From positions 48,682,706 to 48,746,705 of the forward strand of contig CM065299.1 in NCBI GenBank assembly GCA_032871835.1: a stretch of DNA of 64,000 bases. The letters run 5' to 3'. The stretch is from Dipteronia dyeriana (Eukaryota > Streptophyta > Magnoliopsida > Sapindales > Sapindaceae). Below are positions 46,702-58,420 of this stretch, in pieces; positions within the stretch are counted from its first letter, which is position 1; each line of letters opens with the position of its first letter. Made by a program: the position numbers and the translations under genes. The notes under the pieces were generated by a model, which saw nothing but the letters and a program-made list of their open reading frames with translations, was not told the origin of the DNA and did not search any database.

Positions 46702-48738
46702 CTAGGTGCATTGATTAGGATCACAGTAAAATACTTTATCCTAAACTATCTTTCGATAAAAGTTTTCACTTAACAACAATCAGGGAGTCTATCTCAATCC
46801 TGAGATAAATGTTGGACTTATAGTTACAAGTGTTATCTTTTGAGCTATCAATGAGTATGATTATATAGCATAGTTTATCCTCAATGGATTGGTGGTATGG
46901 ATAGAGGACTTCATTTATAGATAAGGACATTGTGGCTTAATTTGTTAAATGTGAGTAGAATATCATCTTATGGATATTTTGAGGTACTGGATATTAAATC
47001 TTAATGTTAATTTTTCATTAGTATCGTTTGAAACATGACTTCTGGACAAGTCAAAATAACCAAGTTCAAAATGAGGCCATATGAATAAATACATTAACTA
47101 GGAGAGCTATACACGGTCTTTGAGCGCTTGGTGATTACTTGTATTTTTTACGAGGATACACTATCTGTAATAAGGTTGTCTTGGGTATGAATGAGAAACA
47201 TTTACTTATTCTATCTCTATTTAACAGTTCAATTTTAGTTCTTTAGTGGAATTGGCTAAAACTAATAGATCAAACCTAAGTGAATCATTTATTGATTGTA
47301 ATTAGGTTATATCTATTGGAGCATAAATTAAGATAGCCCACCAAGGTCCCTAGTCCACACAAACTTGCATGGATCACTTGATATATTCTACCGAACTAAT
47401 TTCTAGGTCCATCTAGATTTTTTTTGGATTTCAAAATCCAAAAGTTTTTGTAGAGGTGTGGTCATGTGTGACCAGGACACACCATAACTCTTCAAATACC
47501 TGGAATGGGTGACCAAGGGTGTGGGAATTCTTGGGCTGCCCAAATTACGATTTGCATTTCATTAATAAATTAAGAATATAATTTGCACATTTTAATTTAA
47601 CGGTTTGTTAAATTATATTAATGTATTAATTTAAGGAATGTGGACTTGTTTCTTTTTTAGTAAGAATGAGTCTAGTTCATATGTGGACTTTTTATTAAAG
47701 TCCAATCGATTTTATAAAATGGAAAAACAATAACTTGCCCAATGTATATGCTTGGGCGACAGGGATAAGAATATCCGCCTTATTTTATTATTTAGTTAAA
47801 TGGAAATTAATCAATTAATTAAGTAATTAATTATTTAATTAAAAGACAAAATCTTTTTCTAACTAGGAGAATATCTCTTAGTGTCATACTATTATTGGTG
47901 GTATGATTAGTATCAAAGACTATATTTGATAAGTAGTTAAATAAAAGAAATTTATTTATCTAGTCAAATTAGAAAGTTTTTGATATCTATCAAAACTCTA
48001 ATATACAATTGGTCAAATTAGAAAGTTTTTGATATAGTCACAATTTAATTAATGTTCATAACTAGTTATTGGATAATACACTAATGAGTTGGGATAAGGT
48101 CGAATTCAAAAGTTGATTGGAGTTTTGGCGAAACATAATTGCTCTTTGTGTGAGGATTTGGCCACTAAACATAAGTTCTTTTTTGAGTGAGGATTTGGCC
48201 ACCAATATATTCCCATCATGAGAATTCGGTCAACCCTAGTTTTTGAAGGAGAATATTTTATTTTGCTCAAAAGAAACATAGTGTAAAAATTCGACCAAGA
48301 GAAAAAAGAAAAAAGGAGTGTTCTTGTTTTCGATAGTGCACTATTAGCTTTTATATCAAAAGGTTTTGTGCACAATATTGAATTGGGTTCACGCGAGTTT
48401 CAATCAAAAGATTGAGAATTCACAAGTGACCAAACGTTCTTTGTTTTTCTCTAGAAGGGTTATTGTGACTAGCAAAAGAAAAAGGGTTCTGTTTTTCCAT
48501 CCTCAAATACACAATTCAAAGAAAGGGAGTCCACACTCCTAGGTTATTCACGTTCATGACTGGATTGGAAGATCTTGCATTTCAATATTAACACAATATC
48601 AATCGTCAGGTGAAAAAGGTACAATACTTTTAAAATATATGTTAATTAATCGAGGGTTAAGGTTCTCACTTTAAAAGGAATTTTGTTCTAATATACAAAT
48701 CAAACATTTCACTTCTGTCGCGTGTTTTTTCCTTTAGA
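46702..48738 (+). mobile_element. copia-L LTR copy 5, right part (3' LTR of element D), variant subfamily
   Basis: Continues 21,544-21,918. After the segment AATTTCTAGGTCCATCTAG (about 47,400) it contains about 215 extra bases (47,420-47,640), including GTGGTCATGTGTGACCAGGA, that copies 2, 4, 7, 8, 9 and 11 lack but the antisense copy 10 shares. The 3' end is degenerate (near 48,738) and no PBS is seen, as expected for a 3' LTR. Confidence 0.82.
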
Positions 48739-48882
48739 TTGAAACTCTGGTAAGTGGCAGTTGCCTGTTTGAATTCCTAAAGTAGGTGTGTGACAACATC
48801 CACACGGAGAAGAGGTGTAGGCCGAAATCAAGGAGGATGCAAAAAATGAAAAAGGTGAAAGGTAAGGGTCCATCTTGTAAGC
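48739..48882 (+). other. Unassigned 144 bases, perhaps gypsy fragment
   Basis: Between LTR copy 5 and the AT-rich insertion. It probably belongs with the gypsy fragment at 49,731-49,895 because the insertion separates them, but I see no diagnostic motif. Confidence 0.3.
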
Positions 48883-49730
48883 GTTTTTCAGTTGTTGTCT
48901 TTCAAAAATAAAAATGAAAATGAAAACGAAAACATTGGTTTTTGTTTCAGTTTCGAATTTTGAAAACGTGTATGGTAGCATATACTAGAAGTTGTATTTT
49001 GAAAATGAAAATGAAAAAAAACGCACCTGGTAGATTAACTGAAATGTGAAAACTATAAAATTTTGAAATATCAATTTTTTGCATTTTGTTTAATGTTATT
49101 ACAATTATAAATAAATTGATTAAATAATTAACCAATATAATTTTTGTACTGTAATTTTAAAAATAAACAAAAGTAATACATCACAAATTATAAAAAAAAT
49201 CAAATATTCAATTAATCAAAATTTATCTTTTAAATTACAAATAGGTATTGTTTTATTAAATATAAATAACATTAATAAAAAAATTATATAAAAAATTAAA
49301 AAGTAAAAGAAAAAGAAGGAAACCAGATAAGTCAAGAAGAAGAAAAGAAGACAAAGAATGGAAGAAGAACAAAGAAGAAGAGGAGGAAGATGATCGAAGA
49401 ATGAGAAGGATCTGAGAAGAATAAGCATCAGAGAAGGAGAAGAAGTGGATTGGAGAATAAGAAGGTTCATAGAGGAAGAAGAAGAAGAAGAAGAGGATTA
49501 GAGAAAATGATCGAAAAAGAAGAAGAAAAAAAATTTAAAAAAATTAAAAATTAAAAGTGAAAAACAAAAACAAAAAAAACATGTATTTTGTGTTTTTAAA
49601 AATTTTCACTGTTAACACTGATTTTTTTTATATTTTTTGAAAGTAAAATGAAAAACGTTAAATAAAAGCAAATTTAAAATCGTTTTAAGAAGTCAAAAAT
49701 GAAAACGGGCTGTAAAACAGCTACAGAACT
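48883..49730. mobile_element. AT-rich insertion with possible short terminal inverted repeats
   Basis: No gene. The ends are loosely inverted: TTGTAAGCGTTTTTCAG near 48,878-48,895 against minus-strand CTGTAGCTGTTTTACAG near 49,726-49,710. Subterminal AAAATGAAAA/GAAAAC motifs occur at both ends, and a GAA-rich purine tract is at about 49,305-49,530. This looks like a non-autonomous DNA transposon (Mutator- or hAT-derived), but the target duplication is not clear and the TIR match is imperfect. Confidence 0.35.
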
Positions 49731-49895
49731 GGTCCTAAGGATCTGATGCAGCAGATCCAGGTCATACATACCATCAGTGGAGGTCCTACCCTAACAGAGA
49801 CTTCCAACAATTCTAGGAAGATCCTTGACATAACTGTACCTCGGATTAAGTAAGGATGGGATGTTCTCAAATTATTCAGGGACCAATAGGGTCCT
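49731..49895 (+). pseudogene. Ty3-gypsy gag/protease-linker fragment
   Basis: One frame reads IQVIHTISGGPTLTETSNNS followed by RK, a motif typical of the region between gag and protease in Tat-type Ty3-gypsy polyproteins. It is only about 50 codons long and truncated on both sides, by the AT-rich insertion and by LTR copy 10. It is not part of the element at 53,538. Confidence 0.6.
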
Positions 49896-51178
49896 CCTAT
49901 GGGAAAAACATGCGGCGGGAGTAAAAAGTTTGAATGATGTATTTAAAAAAAAAAATCCTTTAAAAGAGTGGATCTTAACCCTTGATTCATTAACATATGA
50001 TTAAAAGCGTACCTTTTTCACTTGATGATTGATATTGCGTTAAGGTTGAAGCCGTAAGATCTTCCAATCCAATCACGAGTATGAATTACCTAGGAGTGTT
50101 GGCTCCCTTTCTTTGAATTGTGTATATAAGGATGGAAAAACAAAAAACCTTCTTCTTTTTGTGAGTCATAATAACCTCCTAGAGAAAACGAAAAATGTTT
50201 AGCCACTTGTGAATTCTCAATCTTTTGATTGAAACTCGTGTGAACCCGATTCAATGTTGTGTACAAAGCCTTTTGATATAAAAGCTACTAGTTCACTATC
50301 GAAAACAAAACGTTCCTCTCTTCTTCTTCTCTTGGCCGAATTCTCACACACCTTTTCTTTGGGTAGGATTATTTTTTTAAAACAATTAAAGAAAATAAAA
50401 AAAACTTATTTCAAAAAATTTAGCCTTGGCCAAATTCTTGATAGGTGTATATAAGGTGGCCGAAATACCTCAAACATGGAGGATTTATGTTTCACTAAAA
50501 CTCTTATCAACTGTAGAATTCAATCCTATCCCAACTCATTAATGTATTATCCATTAACTAGTTATTGAATATTTAAATTGTGACTATATCAAAAACTTCC
50601 TAATTTGACCAATTGTCAAATTGAGTTTTGATAGATATCAAAAACTTTCTTAATTTGACTAGATAAACAAATTCCTTTGATTTATCTACTTATCAAATGA
50701 AGTTTTTGATACTTATCATACTGCCAACAATAGTATGACACTAAGAGACCTTGTCCTAGTATGAATTTTTTTTTTTTAATCAAATAATTAATTGATAAAT
50801 TAATTAATTAAATTCCATTTAAGTAAATGATAAAAAAAAAAAAAATTTATGTTAATATTCTTACCCTTGATGCCCAAGCATATAACATGGTCATATATTG
50901 TTTTTTCATTTTATTAAATCCATTGGACTTTAATTGAATTTAATAAAAAGTTCACATGTGAACTAGACTTATTCGTACCTAAAAAGAAACAAATCTACAT
51001 GCCTTAATTAATAAATTAGTATAATTTCACAGTCCATTTAAATAGAATGTGCAAATTATATTATTAATGTATTAATAGAATGCTAATCGCGCCCCATTTG
51101 AGCCGCCCAAGGATTCCCTCATCAGTGGTTGCACATTCCAAGTATTTGAAGAGTTACTGCATGTCTTGATCACACATG
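49896..51178 (-). mobile_element. copia-L LTR copy 10, left part, antisense
   Basis: Begins with TATGGGAAAAACATGCGGCGG, the reverse complement of the LTR 3' end. It carries the same about 215-base extra segment as copy 5 (near 51,010-51,178). It is split at ACATG by solo LTR copy 11 and resumes at 53,370. Confidence 0.82.
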
Positions 51179-53364
51179 AGTAGGGAAAATTTCACAACGG
51201 AAGCGTGAAAATTAGGGATTGAGTATTTTAATTTTTTTCCCTTTAATATAAAGAACCTTAACCCTAGATTAATTGATGTATATTAAAAGTCTCGTACCTT
51301 TTTTTTTTCTTTTCGTGACGATTGAACTAGTGCCAACTTGAATCCGCAAGATCTTTCAATCCAATCATGAACGTGAATCACCTAGGTGTGTGAGGTCCCT
51401 TTCTTTAAATTGTATACCTGAGGGTGGAAACAAACAAAATCATCTTCTTTATTAGTCACAATAATCCTCGAAAAGAAAATCCAAGAACATCCGGTCACTT
51501 GTGAATTATCAATCTACTTTATTGAAACTCTCGTGAACCTGATTCGATTTTTTACACGTAAAGGATACTAGTGTACTATCGAAAACAAGAACGTTCCCCT
51601 TTTCTCTTCTCCTTAGCTGAATTCGACACACTATAGTTGGATGAAGTTTTTTTTAACTATAAAAGCAAAATAAATAAAAAGACTTCTTTCAAGTCTCCAC
51701 TTATGCCTTGGCCGAATTCTAAAGCATGGAATTCTTATGCCTTGGCCAAAATTTACAACCTATAATTATAGGTTCACAAATCCTCTCCTAAAGAGGATTT
51801 ACTTGGTAGGCAAGAATCCTATTCTTAGGTGGATTTGCTTAGTGACTAAGAATCCTTTTTCAAAAAAAAAAAAACTTTCCTACACCAAGACTCCTAATCC
51901 AACTCATTACTGTATTTGTGACCATATTAAAGACTTCTTAATTTGACTAGATAAATAATTCCTTTTATTTATCTACTTATCAAATATAGTCTTTAATATT
52001 AATTATACTACCAACAATAGTATAATATTAGCAGACCTTTTCCTATTAGGAAAAAGATTTTGACTTTTAATTAAATAATTAATTAATTACCACTTAATTA
52101 AATAATAAAATACAAAACAATATATTAAGCTATTTTATATAGCCTTGCTGCACAGCGCACCTATACATGGGCAAAAGTATTGTTTTTCCCATTTTATTAA
52201 ATGCATTGGACTTTTATAAAAAGTCAACATGTGAACAAAACTCATTCTTACTAAAAGAAACAAGTCCACATGCCTTAATACAGTTCTAGATGGACCCCTA
52301 AATTGGTCCGCTAGAATATGTCAAGTGATCCATGCAAGTTCGTGTGGATTTAAATTTAAGCTCTAATAGACACAACCTAATCACAATCAAAAAATGATTC
52401 ACTAAGGTCCGATCTATTAATTTTAGTTTATTTCACTAAAGAACTAAAATTGAAATCTTAAATAAAGATAGAATATGTTAATATTGCTCATTCATAACCT
52501 AGATATTCTTAATGGAGATAGTGTATCCTAGTGAAGAATATCAGTAATCGTCAAGAGCTCTTAGACCGCTTATAGCTCTCCAAGTTACCATATTTACTCA
52601 TATGACCATATTTTGATCTTGAATATTTTGACTCGTCCAAAAGCCATATTTCAATAGACACTATTGAAAACTTAACGTTAAGATTTAATATCCAATACCT
52701 CAAAACATCGATATGATGATATTCTACTCTCATTCAAAAAATGGAGCCACGATGTCCATATCTATAAATGAAGTCCTCTATCGATTAACAAATGAATGCC
52801 ACCAAACTATCGAGGATAGACTATGCTATATAATCATACTCATTGATAGCTCAAATGATAACACTTGCAACCATAAGTTCAGCATTTATCTCAGGATTGA
52901 GATAGACTCTTCGATTGTCTTCAAGTGAAAACTTTTATCCATTGACGGTTTTTGATAAAGTATTTCACAATGACCTTATTCAATGCACTCAATGCACTGG
53001 ATTTTTTTGCCTAAAGACACCACACTTTGATGATTTTAGACTCATCATTACACATTTGATCTCACTCAAATGCTAGCAAAAGAATCTACAACTTTAACAA
53101 AACTAAGGTGCCCAACCTTTGGCATAAGTCGTGAATATCGTTCAAGACTAACTAAAGAATTGTGTCTTACCTCATACATATCCAGATATACGAACAATTG
53201 TTCTTTTCTAATAGTCTTTTGACCATATGATTATTTACTTTTGACAAATGTAATAATTAAACTATAAATTCTATAAGATTTGTTAAACTCGAAATCACTT
53301 TTATTAATATGAAAAGATTATCAAATACATTATTATACTCTTGCTATCGAGCATAATCCCAACA
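51179..53364 (-). mobile_element. copia-L solo LTR (copy 11), antisense, 2,186 bp, perfect TSD
   Basis: Runs from AGTAGGGAAAATTT to GAGCATAATCCCAACA and is flanked by ACATG at 51,174-51,178 and 53,365-53,369. The first base is A rather than T, one change from TGTAGGG. No internal region, so it is a solo LTR, nested in a second LTR of the same family and the same orientation. Both divergent short frames are open (52,551-52,733 minus; 52,713-52,928 plus). Confidence 0.92.
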
Positions 53365-53537
53365 ACATGACCGCAACTCTCCAAAACTTTTGGATTCCAT
53401 CATCCAAAACTAATTCTATATGGACCTAGAAATTAGTCCAGTCGAATATATCAAGTGATCCATGCAATTTCTTATGGATTGGGTATTTTGGCAGGCAATC
53501 TAAATTTAAGCTTCAATAGACATTACCTAATCACAGT
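53365..53537 (-). mobile_element. copia-L LTR copy 10, right part
   Basis: Continues the variant-subfamily segment (ACATGACCGCAAC..., then AAACTTTTGGATTCC) into the usual LTR sequence, and is cut by the 5' LTR of the Ty3-gypsy element at 53,538. Confidence 0.8.
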
Positions 53538-54427
53538 TGTTATATGTAAATTTTATTGTCTGTACACGTCACTAACAAGTAAGGCAATCCCTTAGGGTGA
53601 TTACCAGATAAGAAACTGAACTGGCATCTAGAAGATACCATCCACGATATTACTAAGGAATAAGAACCTGAGTAAGCCAGAATACGGGTTCTCGGCAAGT
53701 TCAGTTCCACTCGGGATAACATAAGAGGCCCTAATAAAGGAGTTCAATACAAAATTCACATATGAGAATAAGCCTAAGAAGGAATCTAGAATCATACCCT
53801 GATACGCAAAGCACTAATGTTTCATTCCCCGTATCAATAGAGGAATGAATTTAAAAAGTTTCTAGAAGGATAAAACACCAAACAGGAAACAAGTTCAAAC
53901 CAAAGCAACAACTCTACTCTTCTAAAAGATTGCACATTGATTAGGAAATAAGGTACTAAGTGGACTGTGTAATCAGAGTCCCACAAAGACTTAAACCCAC
54001 AGGATCTCAGAAATAGGAATAAAGACAAAGACGACCTTTACAAGTAATCAGTTTTATCTAGATACGATCTTTTTTTCTTGCTTATATAATAAGGATTAAG
54101 GTTCTATGCACATATAAATAGACCCTTAATCCCATTAGAGAAAGGGAGACAGATTCAAAAAAGACACGCTAGACAAAAAAAAAATATAAGAGAAATCACT
54201 ATAAGAGAGAGGCAAGAGAGATCGAGTGGTGTAATCGATCATTCAATAGTGGATTTGGCTTGGTTATGCTTAACCACCTGTAGAGGTTTCTCCGATCACC
54301 GGAGTTTAACCACATATACTCGGGTCATAATAACTTCAATTGCATTCTCTTTATCTTTCTCTTTTGACTGGTCAAAATCAAACCCAGCTTGTTGACTTTA
54401 TTGACCATCTAGATATCAATGTCAACA
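53538..54427 (+). mobile_element. 5' LTR of Tat-type Ty3-gypsy element, 890 bp
   Basis: Starts TGTTATATGTAAATTTT where the copia-L LTR is interrupted and ends ATCAATGTCAACA just before a PBS-like sequence. It has TG...CA ends and a plausible core promoter. The partner LTR and target duplication are not in the window, because the element is cut by a Sirevirus-type LTR at 59,767 and continues beyond it, if at all. Confidence 0.82.
54113..54120 (+). promoter_or_regulatory. TATA box of the Ty3-gypsy LTR
   Basis: TATAAATA in an AT-rich context, about 300 bases before the LTR end, with a purine-rich stretch about 25-30 bases downstream where transcription would start. This is position-based inference. 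Confidence 0.6.
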
Positions 54428-54446
54428 ATTGGTGCTAGAATGAGGG
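54428..54446 (+). other. Putative primer-binding site of the Ty3-gypsy element
   Basis: ATTGGTGCTAGAATGAGGG follows the LTR end without a gap. It resembles TTGGCGCTAGAAGGAGGG-type sites of Tat elements (from memory); the primer tRNA is not assigned. Confidence 0.5.
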
Positions 54447-54469
54447 GGTTGAACCTTCGATCTATTTAA

Positions 54470-56005
54470 ATGATGGCCGGCAACGGAAGAAAAGACAGTT
54501 CCAGGGATATCCAAAAATCTTCAGATAATGCTCATATAGGCTGGACCACTCAGGATCCCACCATAACCACCGGGGAGCCAACCAATATCTCTAGCTGGCA
54601 TTCAGCAAGTCCCTCATACTAGCGAGGACATAGCGTGTCGCTTCCGTGATGCATTGCATTAGTCATTGATGGATATGGCGCAATAAGGAATAGATATATT
54701 GGCCACATGAGAGGCGCATCATCCAAATCCTCCATCACCTTCTAGGCTCCGATTGGTTGTAGTTGGGTCGGAACTAGATGTACAAGTAGCCATCAGGAAC
54801 TCATATCCAGACAACCAGACTAGGGGTATGATGCTTAACCAGGACAAGGATCATAAAACGCCCACATAAGAATGGCCACACTAAAGATGAAGCCACGGTC
54901 AAGCAGGCTATGATAGGCACCGTAAATGCGACCAGCGGAGAGATCCTTTCATCGTTATTAGAAGACAATTACCGTCATTATCGTAAACACCACCATGGGA
55001 CCATATGTTTACAAGGATTGGCTCGTGAGACTCAGAGGCAGAATGAAGAGGAGCTGGAAACAGGTATGACAGTTACTCGATAGCTCGACCATCTGGATAA
55101 CCGATGGGTGACAGAGATGACGTGATTCAGAGTCAGACCTGAGAAGTCGAGAATAACAAGTGTCAAATAGACGTGTTGATCAGGCGATATGGATATAATG
55201 AATTGTTTGACGATGACTCTGACAGCCATTTTACTAAACATATTATGCGAATGCCATTCTCGAAAAGATTCAGGATGCTGCACGTGGAACAGTTCAAGAG
55301 ATACAGATCCTAAAGAGCATGTCAGACGATATAAGAGCGCCATAGCCTAGTATGCCCATAGTGATCCATTTTTGTGCCTTAACTTCCCATAAACTCTTGG
55401 GGATACAAGCTCAAGATGGTTTGGGAGATTGCCTTCGACAAGTATTGGGAGTTTTAGTGAATTGAGTAGAAGCTTTTCAAGATAATTCCTTGGGAATGTA
55501 CATAGGAAAAAATTGGTGGCATATCTTTCTAAACCCAAACAGGGGAAAGACAAGTCACTAAAGTAGTATCTGGGAAGATTTGGCTAAGTGGTCTTAGAAA
55601 TCGTTAGTGCGAATGACGAGGCAATAATCGTTGAATTTATAAATAAATTACAGAATGGGCATTTGTCTTTTGATTTAAGAAGAGCTTATCTAACTAGATA
55701 TGCAGACATGATGGATATGGTAGGAGGATACGCACTGGTATAAAAAGAAGAGTTGGGGACAGGAGGTAGTTATGTGTATGGGGGGAAACCCGAACAAAAA
55801 GATACCAAGTCAAAGTCACAGAACGATAAAGGCAAACAGAAAGAAAGAAGCAAAGATAGGGGAAGTGGACGTAATACTGACCAAACAAGGGAAAAGTTTC
55901 AGGGAAAATATACGAACTACACCCCACTTCGGAAAAGGCAGGATAAGATCTTGGCAATAATAGAAGAGAAGTATATGGTGAAGGAGCCACACCGACAGTC
56001 ATAAT
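54470..56005 (+). pseudogene. gag of Tat-type Ty3-gypsy element
   Basis: Capsid-polyprotein remnant. An ATG pair at 54,470 follows the PBS by about 25 bases. The retrotransposon-gag domain is recognisable at about 55,420-55,680: WFGRLPSTSIGSFSELSRSF, then LWQ-less decayed sequence and EFINKLQNGHLSFDLRRAYL. A Lys/Arg-rich C-terminal region follows (55,753-56,004). After the local stop at 56,002, KYFRFHKETGHETFKC (near 56,025) corresponds to the CXFHXXXGHXTXXC knuckle, with its first Cys replaced by Phe. Several stops and frameshifts make it non-functional. Confidence 0.78.
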
Positions 56006-56219
56006 TTACCCGGTGAGACACGACAAAGTATTTCAGATTTCACAAAGAAACCGGTCATGAGACTTTCAAATGTTACCAGCTCAGAAACCCTCATCCAAGA
56101 ATGACATCTGCAAGATGTAATCTTGAAGAAAGATGAAAAGTCAAGAACTCGAAAGGAAACTAAGCCAGAAGGTCATACCTCAGGTCGGAATAAAAAGTCC
56201 AAACCTGAGGTGAGTGGTG

Positions 56220-56995
56220 CGATACTGACTATCTTTGGCGGACTGTCAACTGGGAGAAGTAACCGAGAGCGGACTCATGAAATCCGATAAGCAGTGGAAG
56301 CAAGATAGAATTTCGATGTTAACTCAATCGAACCAGATCCAAAGAGAACAAAGCAAGGATGTGACCCGATAATATTCATTGAAGCTGACTCACATGGGGT
56401 CGATGTCTGGCCAAACGATGCACATGTCATTAGTGCCCAAATTGGCCATAGTGAAGTTAGGAGGGCACTAGTGGACAATGGTAGCTTAACAGACATCCTT
56501 AGCATGGCTATTTATAATCAACTGAGATTTGATTGAAAGGACATGCAACCATTCCATACGCCGCTTAGAGGATTCGGAGGAGTCGAGGTTAGATATCTCG
56601 GAACAGTGAAATTACCCGTAAAAATCAGAATAGCACCCTGCCAGAAAATAGTGCTACTCGATTTTATGGTAATAGATATGGACAACTAGCCTTATAATGC
56701 CTTATTAGGTCGACCTTTTCTGAACAAGACAAAAGCAGTTACAGCGACATACGCCCTAATGATCAATTTTTTGACTTAATGGGGAGTAGGAACGGTCAAA
56801 GGTTCATAAGAAATAGCTAGAAGAGCCAGTCTCTCCATTTATAAGGACAAGGATAACAGCGGACACCAGGTTTGTACCCTAACTCAACTAGATGAGGCTG
56901 AGAAATAAGAATCGTTGATGTTCAAATTCGATCTAAATGAGGAACCCGAAATGTCCAAGAATGAGCTAACAGAAGAGGTGACCTTAAAGGAAGAT
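56220..56995 (+). pseudogene. Aspartic protease region of Tat-type Ty3-gypsy pol
   Basis: A single frame with four or five stops. It begins with the GGLSTGRSNRERTHE linker and continues IIFIEADSHGVDVWPNDAHV, then RRALVDNGSLTDILSMAIYN near 56,465. The latter holds the D-x-G-S type active-site motif (usual LVDGGSS). A second conserved block reads VIDMDN followed by YNALLGRPFLNKTKAV near 56,680. Stops are TGA at 56,534 and TAG near 56,687, both explainable as Trp/Gln decay. The protease would process the gag-pol polyprotein. Confidence 0.82.
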
Positions 56996-57029
56996 TAACC
57001 AACTAGAAAGATTAGAACCATAACTAATT

Positions 57030-58420
57030 TATAGGAGAAGGTCATGATAGACCTCATCAATTTTCTTAGAGAATACAAAGACGTGTTCGCATGGAGTCGC
57101 GAAGACATAGTGGGGATAGACACGCGAGTGATATCACACCACCTGGCTGTAGATTTGAGTGTAAGACATATGATACAGAAAAAGAAGACCTTTAACCTCG
57201 AAAGGAATCGGGTAATTAAGTAGGACATAGAAAATTTACTCGCTGTAGGATCAATCAGAGAAATCAACTTTCCTTAGTGGGTGGCAAATGTGGTTCTAGT
57301 CTATAAGAAGAATGGCCAATGGTGAATGTGAGTAGATTTCATGGATTTGAACAAAGCCTGTCTAAAAGATAGTTTTTCACTCCCACGAATAGACCAACTG
57401 GTCGATGCTACATCAGGTCATGAATTGCTCAGCTTTATGGATGCCTATTTGGGATACAATCAGATCCGGATGAATAAAGTAGATGAATAAAAAACAGCAT
57501 TCACGACTGATCAAGGTCTGTATTGTTATAGAGTAATGCCCTTTGGATTTAAAAACACTAGGGCCGCATATCAAAGATTGGTCAACAGGATTTTTGCCCA
57601 GCAAATAGGAAGAAGCATGGAGGTTTACATAGACGACATGTTTACCGAAAGTATCTCGGCAGACACACATGCTTCAGACCTGCGTTAAACATTTGATGTC
57701 CTGAGAAGGTACCAAATTAAGTTGAATCCGAGCAAGTGCCTATTCGGGGTTCCTTTGGGAAAATTCCTAGGTTTTCTAGTGCATAAAAGGGGGATCGAAG
57801 TAAATCTGGAGAAGATTGAAGCACTCCAGAAAATGACTTCTCCAAGAACCTTAAAGGAGGTACAACATTTGACGGGATGCCTAGCATTCCTCGGCAGGTT
57901 CATTTCAAAGGCCACGGATAAATGTGCTCCATTCTTCAAAATAATCAAAAAAGGGAAGAGGCTTGAATGGAATATAGAATGTGAACAGGCATTTCATATG
58001 ATGAAAGAGTGTTTAGGAAAGGCACATATTCTCTCAAAACTACTTGTCACTTATAGAGTTAACAGTGAGTCAGCCTTAGTCCGAACCAAGGACGGAATAC
58101 AAAAGCCAGTGTACTATACTAGTAAGGCTCTTCTTCCGGCTGAAACCAAATATTCTCGAGCTGAAAAGATGGCTCTAGCTTTAGTATCGGCAACAAGAAA
58201 GTTAAGGTTATATTTTCAGGCACATGCAATTAGGGTTTACACTGATTGCCCCGCTTAAACTAATTCTTTAGAAACCTACGATTTCAGAGAGGTTAACCGA
58301 ATTGGCAATTGAGTTGAGTGAGTTTGATATTAAATACGATCCCAGGACATCACTCAAGGGCCAAGCAGTGGCGGATTTTGTAGCAGAATTCACAGAACTT
58401 GACTTAGAGCAAAAAGATTG
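57030..58420 (+). pseudogene. Reverse transcriptase and first RNase H of Tat-type Ty3-gypsy
   Basis: Starts with LINFLREYKDVFAWSREDIVG, typical just before the RT domain. RT motifs are VDFMDLNKACLKDSFSLPRI, FMDAYLGYNQIRM, RVMPFGFKNTRAAYQRLVNR and the catalytic YIDDM near 57,630 (usual YVDDM). After NPSKCLFGVPLGKFLGFLV the connection domain and first RNase H follow (VQHLTGCLAFLGRFISKATD; VYYTSKALLPAETKYSRAEK near 58,110). Part of the RNase H start is missing after LLVTY (about 58,050). The longest open stretch is 178 codons (57,722-58,258); then a frame change and stops. Would perform cDNA synthesis. Confidence 0.88.

Noticed and set aside
49305..49530. GAA-rich frame as a coding region or purine-rich origin
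   Set aside because: Simple-sequence purine tract; translations are low-complexity and without domain.
55694..56002. 102-codon minus-strand frame with hydrophobic stretches
   Set aside because: Antisense to the Tat gag C-terminus; composition follows from the Lys/Arg-rich sense strand.
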